Below, in pieces: positions 36,701 through 49,198 of a DNA stretch of 64,000 nucleotides. The notes beneath the pieces are model-generated. The model was not told the origin of the DNA. It saw only the letters and a list, made by a program, of their open reading frames with translations, and made no database searches. The DNA is taken from the NCBI GenBank assembly GCA_022749755.1, contig CM040448.1, forward strand, positions 12,026,481 through 12,090,480, written 5' to 3'. How positions within the stretch are numbered: the first letter of the stretch is position 1; each line of letters opens with the position of its first letter. The position numbers and the translations under genes are program-made. Source of the stretch: Azadirachta indica (taxonomy: Eukaryota; Streptophyta; Magnoliopsida; Sapindales; Meliaceae).

Positions 36701-38893
36701 TACTACCAGACCCTACAACTTTTGTAGTTGGGAAACTTCTAAGATGTAAATATTCGAGGATGGTGGCTTCAAGGTGTTTTGAACTGGTTGAATCCAAGGG
36801 TCTTTTACCACTCAACCCAACCCCTTGGGGTTAAAGAGGTGATTGGTGGGACTGTATTTAGTTAATTTCCAATTTATTGAGTATTCTACCATGTCATCAC
36901 ACTTTGGGTAATCAAAGACTTGTTAATTCTATTAAGGCCTTGGATTCAATAAGCCAGGGTGCTGGCTGAGTACTAGATTCACCTTGTTATGTACTGAAGT
37001 GCCTTCTAACATTGATTTCAGGAAAAAGAAGAAGAAGAAGAAACAAAAGGAAAAGGGTGAAGAAGGAAAAGTTGATAAAGATGATAACAGTAAGGAGACT
37101 AATGATCTTCCGGATGGTGAAAGTAAGCATGAGCCAAAGAGCCAGAACCTGAACCAGATGTGAGATTTGTTCCATCTTGTAGCATAGTATATTTACTTTT
37201 TCATGGTGATTTATGAGTTAAGCACATTTTACTTTTATTAATTACTAGGTCTTAGTTGGCTGTAGGAAATTTTTGGGTTCCAGTTGTATATTTACTTGTT
37301 GACCTGTTTGATATTCAAATTGACAGCATAAGATATGACCTTTCACTTTAGAAACACCTTTAAATGCAATATAATTGTAATATCTTGGAAACAGCTTAAG
37401 GTATATGTGCTGTTATTTTCTCCCAAACATGCACCCACTCTCATTGTTGGATCGAGGCTTCTACATTAGATACACTGATAATATGCTATTATTATTCATA
37501 ATTTATGAGGAGTTATTTGAGCACGAGTGCTTTATGCATCTGCAGGGACCTTGACAACAAGGCGGATGTTGCGCCTAATGAAAATCACTCTGAGAAGAAA
37601 AAGAAGAAACAAAAAAAGAAGGCACAGGAGAGTGAAGGCGAGAAAAGAACTGATCAAACTGTTTCAGCCATGGAAGGTAAAAAAGAGCCTGCTTTGGCAT
37701 CTGAGCAGATGCAAACTGATGCTAAATCTTCTCAAGTGAGAACCTTTCCAAATGGATTGGTTATCGAAGAGGTTGCGATGGGCAAACCTGATGGCAAAAG
37801 AGCAGCTCCTGGAAAACAGGTAATTAATTATTCATCAGATCTGTGATTTTATCCACATAATGCCGGATGATATATCTAATGCTTGCTTTTGTTGTTCTGG
37901 GTTCTAAATGTTCCCTTAAATTGATCATTTTTTTCAAATTTTCTGATATATCATCAATTAATATTGCAATGTGGCCTTCTGACTTTATCACTCAGTAGAT
38001 TACAACACTGTGGAATGTACATGCTATGTGGCATGTGCAGGAGTTGATTAAATTCATAATGAGTAGTGACTTTTTGGATGGCTTTTGGTGTACAACAAAA
38101 CAAATCACTAATAAGTTATGTAATTAAATAGCACAGGCATCCGACATATTTGCGTACACAAAATCTAATGAGGTTCAATTGGATAAATTGGAAAGTAGTG
38201 GATGTATTGCACTGTGGTGACTGAATATGTTTTTTTGCTTTCAGGTCAGCGTCCGCTACATTGGCAAACTAAAGAAGAATGGAAAGATATTTGATTCGAA
38301 TGTGGGAAGAGCACCATTTAAATTCCGCCTTGGTAATTTCCTGTGAAGACTTTAGATGATGGCAACTTGATTTGTTTACTGCTTAAATATTTTCTTTCAT
38401 TTTTGCAGGGGTTGGACAAGTTATAAAGGGATGGGATGTTGGGGTCAATGGTACTCTCTCAATGATCAAGACTTCGTTTAATTCTGATTGTTTGCATTTG
38501 AAATTATCTTCAGTGAACTTACATGTTTTCATTGTTGTTGAATCCTCAGGCATGCGTGTTGGGGACAAACGAAGACTTACAATTCCACCATCAATGGGGT
38601 ATGCAATTGTCATTACTTTCAGCATTTATTTTATCATGTTCTCATCTATCAACCTTGGTTTCCTTATTTCTAGTTGCCATCAGAGAAGTTATCACGTTCC
38701 CTAGGATTTTTTTGGCTCATCCTTTGTCCTCGATATTAATATTGATTGCAGTTGATTTTTTTGCTTGTCCCCAATCTTATTCGGCTTACTGTAATTTTAT
38801 GAAACTTGCAGTTATGGAGCTAAAGGTGCTGGTGGACAGATACCACCAAACTCGTGGCTTGTGTTTGATGTGGAGTTGATAGATGTTCGTTGA
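33784..38893 (+). CDS. FKBP53: Nuclear FKBP-type peptidyl-prolyl isomerase, FKBP53/FKBP43-like histone chaperone
   Basis: Eleven exons: 33784-33796, 34127-34200, 35204-35439, 35584-35726, 36172-36499, 37022-37159, 37546-37819, 38245-38332, 38409-38450, 38550-38598 and 38812-38893. The spliced product is 488 residues. The N-terminus (GFWGIEVKPGKPHPYH) and the following GPRSIHLSGYFVAD segment form the nucleoplasmin-like domain. Long acidic stretches (for example DDFIDDDEEEDE) and Lys-rich clusters follow. The C-terminal FKBP domain (about 378-488) keeps the drug and substrate pocket: RYIG Tyr, FDS Phe-Asp, VIKGW, GYG and FDVEL. Arabidopsis FKBP53 is a nuclear histone chaperone that represses rRNA genes, so a chromatin role is expected. 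Exon 1 holds only 13 coding bases. Exon 4 starts after CAACATGAAG, chosen because the later AG would cause a stop. The FKBP53 versus FKBP43 assignment is not resolved. Confidence 0.93.
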
Positions 38894-39758
38894 TTGGGCT
38901 ACATGTTTTATGCTTGTCAATTTTGAAGTTCTTTGGAGCAGCTTAGCTGCCGGCGGACAAGATGGATACAGAAGTTTTAAGAGTCGAGGTTTTAGTTTTT
39001 GCAATTGTGCAAGTTAACCCTTCTCACATGTCCCCACCTGGAGTTGTGGGGCCTTTGTTATGAGAGCAAAATTTTGTCTGTTTCGTGATTAAAAAAATAA
39101 AAAAAATGAAAAAAGACAAATTGTGTTGTGCCTTGATACGCTACTAAAACCTTTAAGTTGAAATTCTTACAAATTAAATCGCGTTTTATTTTTATGAACT
39201 TTGACTTAAAACGTAGTCAGCAAATTTAATTTGGAATTTGACCAACGACTTGAGTCTCTTGATTTTGCTGTGTATATTCTTGTATACATTCAAGTTCCAA
39301 GACAAGTACACATTCTATCCATTGTAGATGGAGTCCTCTCTTCAAGAGGGAAGATAAAGCAGAAATCTGTGCGTTTTGCAAATGAGTAAATGTGGGTTTC
39401 ATTTTACACCCAGCTGAAAAAAAAAATACTTTCAGGCAAAATGTGGTACCAAATTTGGCATCAATGTTTTCTTGGAATGTCTTGAACTAGTAAAATGAAA
39501 TAAGGTCGATTTGATTTTCCATTCACAAAAGAAACTTTACCAAAAACTATATGAAGGTATGCTCATATAAATGACGATGACTGTCAAAACATGTTCACGA
39601 CCATATTCAAAATTTCATCTAACAGAAATATTTGCAGTGAAGCATTAAGCGGGACTTCAAACAACACAATCCACAAAAAGTGCCATTGCTTACACACTTC
39701 TCACACAAAATATTGTGAACGCTTGCTTAAATACTGCCAATGGAGGGTGGAAATGGCC
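38894..39758. other. Convergent 3' region between FKBP53 and enolase
   Basis: Holds the 3' UTRs of both genes, which face each other. No other gene or repeat seen. Confidence 0.6.
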
Positions 39759-42700
39759 TTAGTATGGTTCCACTGGTGCTCTGAATTTTGCTCCAGCGTA
39801 GACTGCTGCAGCTCCCAGCTCTTCTTCGATCCTAAGAAGCTGCAACTCAAAACACAAATCAATAAATTCTTGATACTTGAGTGCGTGGAGATGGAATGGA
39901 AGACAAGATTACTATGTTTTAAAGTAGCATGGATATGAAGACTGAAGTGAGAGGGCTTCAAAGAATTTTCTTGACCAAAGAACGACATTGTTCTGTACCT
40001 GATTGTACTTAGCAAGGCGTTCTGATCTGCAAGGAGCTCCGGTCTTAATCTGGCCCTGTTTTCACAAAAGCAAAGATAGGGTAGATTAGCTCAAGCAACT
40101 GGATGCACACACGTCATTTGAAATACCTTTAAAACATTTTGCGCAACTAGTTGTACACATGCTTTTACAACGTATACGTTGGTCTTAGGAATGAGTCCCA
40201 AGTTTTGAAGTACTTAGAATAAAACAATTAAGTTCATTCTAAAAGAAACATTGTGGCAAGGACCAACAGGAATATAATGTCAGAGAGTAATGCATATGTC
40301 CACCTTGAAAGACTATCAAAGAGAACCTTGAACTGAACTTTCCAAATCAAAAAAACAGAGCAAAAAACACTTACTGTTGCCAATCCGACAGAAAGGTCAG
40401 CTATAAACGTATCCTCGGTCTCACCACTGCATTGAACAAGAGAACCACATTAATTAAAAAAAGGTTGGCTGCAGACAATATAAACTTATTACATAAAAAC
40501 ATGTCACACCTTCTGTGGCTTGCCATTGCACCCCATCCAGCACGTTTTGACATTCTCACAGCTTCGATGCTTTCAGTTACAGAACCAATTTGATTCACCT
40601 AACCAATTATAAAGTGCATGTCAATTGCAGTGAGCTAAAAGAGTCGCATAAATTTTACTACAACATTAAGCAGAAGGAAAGTTTAGATCTTCCTTTAAAG
40701 GGGAAAAGGCGGTGAGTACTACCTTCAGCAAAAGAGCATTGCACGTTTTCTCATTAATAGCTTTCTCCACACGCTGCAGCAGCCACAGATAATCTTATTT
40801 TAGATGCCACAAAACACCTAATTAGATATTACTTCAAAATGTAAAGAGATTTACCTTCGGGTTTGTGACAAGGAGATCATCACCAACAATCTGCACTTGA
40901 CCACCAATTTCACTGGTCAGCTTTGCATAGTGCTCCCAATCGTCCTGATCGAATGGATCTTCAATGGACACAATTGGGTAGTCAGTTACAAAAGACTTGT
41001 ATACATTCTTCAAACTGTCTCCTGATATTTTTTGTGATCCATCATTGTTCTGCAACAGGAGGAATTCATTTGCTCAGCTATTCAATTTAACATCATGTAC
41101 AGATAAATTTTCAGATGACGAAATATGAGCAATACCTCTTCCTTGAAGTTCAAGTCATAGGTCTTATCCTTGCTATCATAAAATTCCGAAGCGGCAACAT
41201 CCATCCCAATCACAACCTACCCAACAATGCCAAGAATCAGATAACAAGTTAGCACTAGCAATGAAATTGCTCATGTAACAAGGAAATTGTAAGAGAAGGG
41301 TAAGATGCAAAATCCCACTAACCTTTCGAGTGTATCCAGCTTTTGCTATGGCTGTCTTAAGCAGTTCAAGGCCCTCTTTGTTGTCCTGTAAATTAGACAT
41401 TGTATAATCTTCAGGGTCACAGCTAATGAAGAAAGGAGACTTCTCCTTGCATAAACAAAGATTTTGAAAGCACTCTTTCTATTTTGTTACAGAAGCATAG
41501 AGATAAGAACAGAAAAAAAAAAAAAAAAAAAAGAAATTGAAGACCAATTGTAGACCTGAATATTAGGAGCAAAGCCTCCTTCATCACCAACATTGGTGGC
41601 ATCTTGTCCATACTTCTTTTTGATTACAGCCTGCAATAACATACAAATAGTAATTTTAACATGATAAGGATGAAGATGATGTAACCTCATGAGGTAACAG
41701 ACAGATGAAAAAGTAAACCTTCAGGTTATGATATACTTCAGCACCCATCTTCATTGCTTCCTTGAAAGTAGATGCCCCAACAGGGAGAATCATAAATTCC
41801 TGAACAAAAGGAAAATTGTAAAAACTTGAACCAGTGAAGGGAATTTAAACATGGTAACAGAAGTTTTTACACCAACATTACCTGCATCGCCAATTTATTG
41901 CCTGCATGGGAACCACCATTGATGACATTAAATGCAGGCACAGGCAACACCAAATTCTTGTTTCCAGCAAGATTGGCAATATGCTGCAAGTTAGAGCAAA
42001 AATGAGTGAATGCACTATAATATGCAATGAATCAAAATGAAGCAGACAAGCAGACCAACACCATATACCTGGTAAAGAGGGATCTTCTTCACCATGGCCC
42101 CTGCTTTGCAAACAGCAAGAGACACTGCCAATATAGCATTAGCTCCAAGCTGAATAAAGCAAGAGAAGAAAAACATTTTGTTAATGATTAACAAATTGAA
42201 ACAACACCAGCTTAAGGAGAACTCAGAAGAATAAAAGATAAATAAATAACATACTTTCTGTTTGCACCAGCCCCATTCATTAACAGTACCATCAAGCTGT
42301 TGGACCATAAAGTTGTCAATTTGAGTCTGCTCTGTTGGGTCCTGTATATGCAATAACAAAGATAACACAAGCATCACTAATTACAATCCACCACGAGTTC
42401 TTCAAAGGATAAATAGATTGCACTTTCAGTTCGATATGATACCTTGCCAACCAAGGCAGGTCCAATGACCGTGTTCACATTCTCGACAGCCTGAACATAA
42501 AGAAATACACAGGAATACCCCCACTTAGGTGTCAATGCAATGGACACTAGATTTTCAAGCATGTATATTTATTAAATAACAAGCAGATCATAGTCCTAAT
42601 CACAGAGTTAATATATTTACTAATCTTTCTTAAGAAGCTCTTTTAGCAAATATCACATACCTTGAGGACACCCTTCCCGAGGTAATCAGATCCTCCATCT

Positions 42701-43377
42701 CTCAACTCTAACGCTTCGTAGATACCTTTTATGATTAAATCAAACAAGCATAACTAAATAATGGCATGTACATAAATTCACTATCTAAACTAAAAAGGGA
42801 CAAAGCATAAACGACTAAAATCATTTATTCATGCATGTACAATAGTATCAAATATGGTACAACAAAAACTATTATTTTTACCAGTTGAAGCACCACTTGG
42901 CACAGCAGCCCTAGCAAAGTTTCCATCAGAGAGAATGACATCAACCTGTTTTTAAACCAACCGAGAAATTCTCATCATCAGTACACTAAACTACAACATC
43001 GGGTGCTTTTATGGCTTTTTTGATATAAAAAACCGCTTTTGGGTCTTGAAATGCTTTTCCACAAAATGCTTTTAGAGTGATTCCGACCAAAACACTATCA
43101 CATGCACCATAAGTTACACAATCCAGTTCTTTTCTTTCTTACATATTCTCACCAATTGAACGGAGCCGTTGCAAGACAGCAAACAACCAGGGGTTTCGTA
43201 CATTAACGAAACTACGATTGATGAAACGAACCGTAATAATTTCTTATTTAACGGAAGGAAAAAAAAACCATTTTACGACAAATCACAGAGGTGAAATAAA
43301 ATCAAACATACTTCGACGGTGGGATTTCCGCGGCTGTCGAAGATCTGACGAGCTTTCACAACGTTAATCGTGGCCAT
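39759..43377 (-). CDS. ENO: Enolase (2-phosphoglycerate hydratase), cytosolic
   Basis: Seventeen exons on the minus strand: 43377-43312, 42945-42882, 42725-42661, 42490-42443, 42341-42255, 42149-42069, 41983-41882, 41799-41719, 41630-41556, 41385-41323, 41216-41136, 41049-40855, 40773-40723, 40598-40510, 40426-40375, 40055-39999 and 39839-39759. The product is 445 residues, the normal plant length, with no transit peptide (starts [19 protein letters not shown]). Active-site stretches are intact: [27 protein letters not shown], the metal-binding [11 protein letters not shown] and the substrate loops around [10 protein letters not shown] and [15 protein letters not shown]. It converts 2-phosphoglycerate to phosphoenolpyruvate in glycolysis. 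The second methionine is Met93, the position used in Arabidopsis LOS2 to make the MBP-1-like repressor. It is divergent from EBP2. Confidence 0.97.
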
Positions 43378-43930
43378 TGTTTTCTTGGCTGTTAGTTCGA
43401 TCTCGACGAGGTTTTTTAGTTCAGTGTTTTATTAGTTCACTAGATAGTATAGGAGTGCTTGTTCATTTAAAAAGGTGGCATGCATGCGTCTGTCACGGAG
43501 TGACCAAATCTCTGCCGTTGATCGTTAAAAGACAGGGTTGATGTGGATGGTCGAGATTGCTTTTCATCGACATCAGGGCCACGAGTTCGGTTTTGGTGGG
43601 ACCAGATAGGAGGACGGGATGCCAATGAAAAGGAATATCCCAGTTACGCAAGAAAGGAGGTTGCGGTTGCTTCCACTGCGGGGTAGGCATAGAAATCCAT
43701 GTGAGCGTGTTTAGTATTAGTATTTGGTGGGTCTTTCAGACGCATCAATGATATTTTTTAGCATTGGGTCTCTGAGAAAACAAAGAAATCCCTATGGGTG
43801 TATTTAGTATCAGTAATTAGGTCTTGGATAAACTTCAATTACATTTTGTGGCATTGGGTCTCTGAGTAAAAGCTTCAAACGATCACTCTCTTAGTTTGAG
43901 CGGTGTAAGTGTTCAACCTACAAAGCGCAG
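43378..43930. promoter_or_regulatory. Divergent promoter region between enolase (-) and EBP2 (+)
   Basis: About 0.55 kb separates the enolase ATG from the EBP2 leader. Two diverged copies of a short segment (GCATTGGGTCTCTGAG at about 43763 and 43851, each preceded by similar TATTTAGTATCAGTA-like sequence) lie on the EBP2 side. Both genes must be driven from here. Confidence 0.6.
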
Positions 43931-45684
43931 CTAGGGTTTTGCAGAGATTTTAGAGGCAGCCACAGGTATAGCGTAGTAAAATCTGCAATTAATATCTTTT
44001 TCCTTTTAATTTCCTTCTCAGAATTCTTCTCATGATCTCTTAGATGTAGATTTGATTATATTTTCTCTTGTATACATGCTCTATCTTTTGTTTTTTCTTT
44101 TTTAATTTCTCTTGTTTGTGTAGAAAATTCCCATGTGTACATGATTTGCTTTTTATTTGAAGGCTTTTCAATTTCTTCCCATAGATGCATGCAATGTTGA
44201 TTTAGGGTTTCATGACTCGGAGTCTTCAGAATCGGGGATAGTTTTTCATGGAGACGTAAGCAAGCATGCATGGGTTCATGTCTTTGAGTTGCCCAACGGC
44301 CTTCTAGCCAAGGAGATAATATAAGGCTTAAAACCTAGTATTCTTCAACAGAAACTTAACCCGATAAGATATTTTCAATAATGGGATTTCAGTTGCCGCT
44401 CAAATTTAGTCTCTTAATTAATTCTGGGTTCAGTTTGCTTCTCTTCTTAATTTCTTAATGGAGACGGCAAGTTGCTGCTGAAATTATAAAGTGTCAAGAG
44501 TGTTTCTGTAGAAGCCTAGAACCAAAGTTTTCCAAACTTTTTATGTATGAAATAGCTGAGATACTTCAATAATTATTATTTTATTATTTTTATTATGAAG
44601 ACTGCTGTTAGGCTCTAGAATCGTGTCTAAGAATTTTTCTTTTCTCTATAAATGTAATTAAATAACTCAGCCTTTATGCTTCATAAAATATTTGCAAATT
44701 CTGAAATTATCCCCTGGAGTTATCTGTTTTTTCTTTTTCTATTCACTTTATCAGGTTAGGTGAATATTTGAAAATCAAGGGTGATTACCCAGATATTTGT
44801 GGTCCAGAAGAGTGATTTCCCTGATAATTTTCAGGAATGAATAGTGAGCTATTTGCAATGTTGAAATGCAGAACTACTTGCTATTATTTGCATGGCTAAT
44901 GAAAATATTTATGGTCATATGAACCTTAGCTTATTAAATTAGATGCCTTTGATTGTATCAATCCGACAGGAGACGCTTGCACCTGTCTGGTATGCTATAG
45001 CTCTCTGTTTCTGCTTTAATTATTTTATATAAGTTGAATTTGTATTGTCTCTATTCATGATCTGAAATAATAATTAACAGAAAGTTGGAGATTTTATTGG
45101 TGATTATGTTTCAATTCTTTATGGGGTTTCTCATAAGCCAAATGGAAAGCTAATTTTGATTTGATTCTGGGGAAAAGTTCATGTTTCGGGTTGTTTAGGG
45201 GCTTATGAATAACAAAAATTTCAACTCAGTTTCCTGTTTAGCTAAGTAGTTGAATTTAGGAAGTCCATATATATATATAAAATATATATACCAATAAGTT
45301 TGTGCATGCCCTCTTTACACTAGAAGTTTAGTATCTGTCTGCTGATTGAAAAAAACCAGTAATTGAGTCTTCAACTACTGTTGCCTTCTCCTTAAGAGAA
45401 AAAATTGGATGTGATTTATAATCATATGCATTTGGAAATATTGGCCGATGAAAAAATACAGGCTTACTTTATTTGTTTATTTATAAATTTATTTCATGTA
45501 TGATGTGCCTGATTGCTGGGCAGCTGTTCTGCATATTTCCTTTTCTTTTTGTCAAGAAAAATATCCGATAAATTCTATGTATTTTCTGAAGAAAGCAACA
45601 TTAGATTGTAGTATCTGCACTCTTGATTCTGAATTTTGATTTTGCTTCTATTTCTTTATTCAATTTTTTCATAGGTTGGTTTTA
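43931..45684 (+). promoter_or_regulatory. EBP2 leader exon with telo-box and probable 1.7 kb 5' UTR intron
   Basis: TAGGGTTT at 43932-43939 is a telo-box. A donor-like CACAG|GTATAG near 43966 and a clear acceptor TTTTTTCATAG at 45674, only ten bases before the ATG, suggest a long leader intron of about 1.7 kb. The stretch has no coding content. A further non-coding exon inside it cannot be excluded. Long leader introns often enhance expression in plants. Confidence 0.5.
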
Positions 45685-46584
45685 ATGGGGATATCTAAGA
45701 AAGATCCAGCCTTCTTTGATGAGGATGGATTTGAAGATGAAGATGTGAGCGATCCCAATGAGGAAGTTTCTGAATCAGAATCAGAGTCAGAATCAGAAGA
45801 TGAGGAAGATATAAAATTGGCTGAGCCTTCAGAGAAGGCCATATACAACAGAGAGGGTCTTGAGGAAAAACTTCAAGATATTAGTTGGCCAGAAAATGTT
45901 GGATGGATACATAAGCTCACCATTGATATTGATCAAGAGCAAGAAGTAGATGCTAACGATGACCTAAAAAGGGAGGCCTCTTTCTATACTCAGGCTTTAG
46001 AGGGAACAAGGCAGGCCTTTGAGAAGCTTCAGTCGATGGGGCTGCCTTTTCTTAGGCCACCTGATTATTATGCTGAGATGGTTAAGACAGATGCTCACAT
46101 GGAAAAGGTGAAACGCCGACTTTTGGCAGAGCAGAAAGAGATGCACGAAGCTGAGGAGAGAAAGAAGGCTAGAGAGGCAAAAAAACTAGCCAAAGAAATT
46201 CAAGCCCAGAAGATGAAGGAGAGAGCTAAGCAGAAGAAAGAAGAGATAGAATCTGTTAAGAAGTGGAGGAAGCAGAGACAACAAAGTGGGTTTGGTGGTG
46301 ATGTCAATGACGGTGACCTAGATTTGGCCTTCAAAGATGGCAAGTCGTTTGAGAGATCAAATAAGAAGAGGCCAGGTGTGGCTCCAGGAGATCGGTCTGG
46401 GGGAAAGGTGAGGCAAAGTGGTGGGAAGGGTAAGAAAAAGAAGGGTAGGGATTTTAGAGATTCAAAGTTTGGCTTTGGAGGGAGAAAAGGTATGAAGAAG
46501 CAGAACACAGCTGATACCACTAATGATTTGAGAGCCTTTAATAAAGGCAGCAATGTTGCAGGAAATAAGAAAAGAAAGAGGTGA
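45685..46584 (+). CDS. EBP2: rRNA-processing protein EBP2 homologue
   Basis: Single coding exon of 299 codons, starting at the first ATG (MGISKKDPAFFDEDGF) after the leader acceptor. An acidic, Ser/Glu-repeat N-terminus (about 10-45) precedes the conserved EBP2 core: ISWPENVGWIHKLTI, then REASFYTQALEGTRQAF and LGLPFLRP-like LQSMGLPFLRPPDYYAEM. A long Lys/Glu coiled-coil (about 135-200) and a basic Gly/Lys tail with KFGFGGRKG and a terminal KKRKR complete it. EBP2 is a nucleolar factor required for 27S pre-rRNA processing and 60S subunit assembly, and the basic tail fits nucleolar targeting. The reading frame is open nine bases further upstream, but only through non-ATG codons. Confidence 0.95.
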   Translation: MGISKKDPAFFDEDGFEDEDVSDPNEEVSESESESESEDEEDIKLAEPSEKAIYNREGLEEKLQDISWPENVGWIHKLTIDIDQEQEVDANDDLKREASFYTQALEGTRQAFEKLQSMGLPFLRPPDYYAEMVKTDAHMEKVKRRLLAEQKEMHEAEERKKAREAKKLAKEIQAQKMKERAKQKKEEIESVKKWRKQRQQSGFGGDVNDGDLDLAFKDGKSFERSNKKRPGVAPGDRSGGKVRQSGGKGKKKKGRDFRDSKFGFGGRKGMKKQNTADTTNDLRAFNKGSNVAGNKKRKR

Positions 46585-48385
46585 TACAGGTTTTGCTTCT
46601 CGTGGCCTGTTGGCAATTTTTGGTTCTTTTGGTCTATGTAACGTCTGATGCTTTTGATGCTTCCGGTGTTTGTTCTTAAAAGAAAAATTACTATTATGCT
46701 TTATGTTATCCTCTTTGATTAATCCTAGCTATTCAAAGTTTTGCTGTTCTAAACTTCGGCATTTGATAGTTTTTACTGGTTTATCAGCATTTTTAACTGG
46801 TTCATGCATTTTATTTCAGAATTACGTCTATCTCTTTGTTATTTTCAGACCATCCTATTTTGTATTAACAGTCTGCTTTCATCCTGAACACGGCTCAGTC
46901 GTAGTTTTTCTGTTCTAAATTTAAAGTATTGGCATTTATTATTGATAGTTGTTTTCTCGCACCCAAATTATTTTCTTGATGGATGCATTAATTGTTTCTC
47001 AATGAATTTGGATAGTCAGCATGCAAAATCAACAGGAGCTGAGGTAGCAATTATTGTTCATGTTGGCTTCAATTCAACTCAACCATGATCTCCACCATTT
47101 CTTCTCTAAATAATTAATAAACTATCACTACCAGTGGTACCTAAGAGCAGAATTATTTATATATATTGTATGAACCGTTCATAGAAAATTAAAAATCCTA
47201 TTTTCTACACTAGAGATTTGAGTTGGTTTTTACTTCCAATTGGGTTTTAATATTTAGGTATTGCAAACACTGAGCTTCATTTTTTAAGTTGTCGCTAATC
47301 AAAGTCTACTGCAAATCGTGAGGAATATCTGGGTTTAAATTATTATTTCACGAACCAGAGGTGATAACAGAACAGATCATTAATACAATAGCCAACTTCG
47401 GGCGGCTAAAAATTTTCATTTTCTTATTATTGGTCTACCAAACTTGGTAGCGTCTTATTTGTCAAAAAATGGGACCAAAATATTATTAAATAAAACATTT
47501 TTCCAACCTAACATGCGGCACATTTACATGAAAACCACGTCCCCGTTCATGTTGTAGCACCTTCTATGGCAGAAAATTGATGGGACAGACAGACTACAGG
47601 ACCATAGACTTGTTCAGGTTCCAGTTACATCGAACAAGAATATCAATTCTGATATAGTTCACTAATCTGTTTCAAAATCAATTCTTACTATTTTAAGAAC
47701 CATTGATAACTTTGTTCTCACTTATCCGTTTATCCACTTTTTTATATTTTAATTTATATAATAATAAAAAAAAAAGTGGTACTAGAGATTTTAAATTCAA
47801 ATTTTACTGGCATAAATATTAATAAAAAATCCTATATCTGTATAATATGTAACCAAAAAGAAATTTATGGCTTATGTTTTGTACAAAAAATATAAAAGAA
47901 GGAAAAATTTACATAAAAACATTTATCTAAACTATAGGAGTAGAGAAAGCAGGTAGTAAAAAATAGATGAAGAGATTTATAAAATTTTAAGAGTAAAGAA
48001 AACAAGGAAAAAAAAAAAAAGGGAATTAATTGGGTTATGGATGATGCAATTTGATGATGTGATACTTTTGTATGGTGCAAAGGACTTTTGATTAAATTAA
48101 TGAAATTAAAGGCCTACATCAGCGTTGGCAGAAGCTTCTCCACTGCATTTCATTTGAATTTGATACATAAAAGTTTATTATTATATCATATTCTTATTAG
48201 CTTTCATACATCAAATGCCAATTTGTAGCCCTTTCTAACTTCAGCTACAGAAAGCTTCCCATGTACACTTTTTTCAACTATATACAACGCTTTTTAAAGG
48301 GCTTCTTATCATCATCCATTTTGCTTAAACACTGCAGTTCTACTTCATTTCTTTGCTATCTTCTCTTTCTAATTTAACAGCAACA
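46585..48385. other. Spacer between EBP2 and the DUF761 gene
   Basis: Begins with the EBP2 3' UTR and ends with the leader and promoter of the DUF761 gene. No other gene recognised. AT-rich, with A runs near 47765 and 48009. Confidence 0.6.
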
Positions 48386-48796
48386 ATGTTGTATTCAGCA
48401 CTGGATTTGATCAGTGAAGCTGCTTCCAACTCTCTTTTCATCTTCTGTTTCTGCAACTTGATCATTGTCATGATTATCTTGGGGTCCAAACCCAGCTCCA
48501 GTTTTCAACAAGAAAGTGAAACTCCTACTCCTGTGGTGATCACAAATGCATATGCATACAGTAGACAGGAAACAAATACCAAGCATTCGTTTCCAGGAAT
48601 GATGGATGTCGAGCAGCAGCCCAATCCTCAGGAACAAGAAGCACCTACTGATGACAAGAAAGACGATGGAAATGAAAACTGCAGCCATGAAGAAGAAGCC
48701 GATGAGCTGAGGAGAAGAGTTGAAGAATTTATTGAGAAGGTCAACAGAGGATGGAGGGCAGAACTGCTGAGGACATCTCGTTTAGTAAAGGCATAG
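48386..48796 (+). CDS. Small membrane-anchored DUF761 protein
   Basis: Single-exon gene of 136 residues. The start is the first ATG, 48386; the frame is open upstream only through non-ATG codons. One hydrophobic segment at about residues 16-32 (SLFIFCFCNLIIVMIIL) looks like a membrane anchor. The middle is hydrophilic and Glu/Gln/Asp-rich. The C-terminus, ELRRRVEEFIEKVNRGWRAE (107-126), matches the DUF761 motif, a plant-specific short helix that also ends cotton-fibre expressed proteins. Several DUF761 proteins have a similar N-terminal hydrophobic region. Function is unknown. A segmental duplication and a hairpin lie just downstream. Confidence 0.85.
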   Translation: MLYSALDLISEAASNSLFIFCFCNLIIVMIILGSKPSSSFQQESETPTPVVITNAYAYSRQETNTKHSFPGMMDVEQQPNPQEQEAPTDDKKDDGNENCSHEEEADELRRRVEEFIEKVNRGWRAELLRTSRLVKA

Positions 48797-48923
48797 TAAC
48801 ATAGTACTAAATAGGCTTCAGTCTTGACCAAATTTCAGACAGCCTCTAATTTGCCTGCCTTATAAACCTGGAACTTGTTGTATATATGTGATTGCTGAGC
48901 ATGCAAGCTTTGATTGTATCTCT

Positions 48924-49198
48924 GAAAGCATCTAATGTTCCAAGAATTTGGTTGTCTAGATCATATGAGTTCTTTCTTTAGTTGTGTTTGAATATCATCA
49001 TTAGATGCAATAAGGGGTTTTGTAGTTAATCAAAGGGTGTTCTGCAGAAACATTTTGAAGCTTCCCGAGAAATTATCTGAAAGATATTTCTGAAATCAAC
49101 TAATATTCCCAGAATTTGGTTGGCTAGATCATGTGGGTTCTCGCTTCAGTTGTGTTTGAATATCTTCATTAGATGCAATAAGGAGTTTTGCAGTTAAT
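48924..49198. repeat. 107-bp duplication (period about 168 bp)
   Basis: Copies at 48924-49030 and 49092-49198 share about 85 percent of bases by eye, including CAGAATTTGGTTGGCTAGAT-type and AGATGCAATAAGG sequence, with no length difference. They are separated by 61 bases that carry the inverted copy of the 45-bp repeat described in the next entry. Confidence 0.85.

Noticed and set aside
45676..45684. Upstream extension of EBP2 by three codons
   Set aside because: It starts with TTG; the first ATG is at 45685, right after the leader acceptor.
46200..46616. 138-codon minus-strand frame opposite EBP2
   Set aside because: Phe/Leu/Pro-rich translation produced by the Lys/Glu-rich EBP2 sequence on the other strand.
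48353..48385. Upstream extension of the DUF761 protein
   Set aside because: It starts with TTG; the first ATG at 48386 gives the expected N-terminus.
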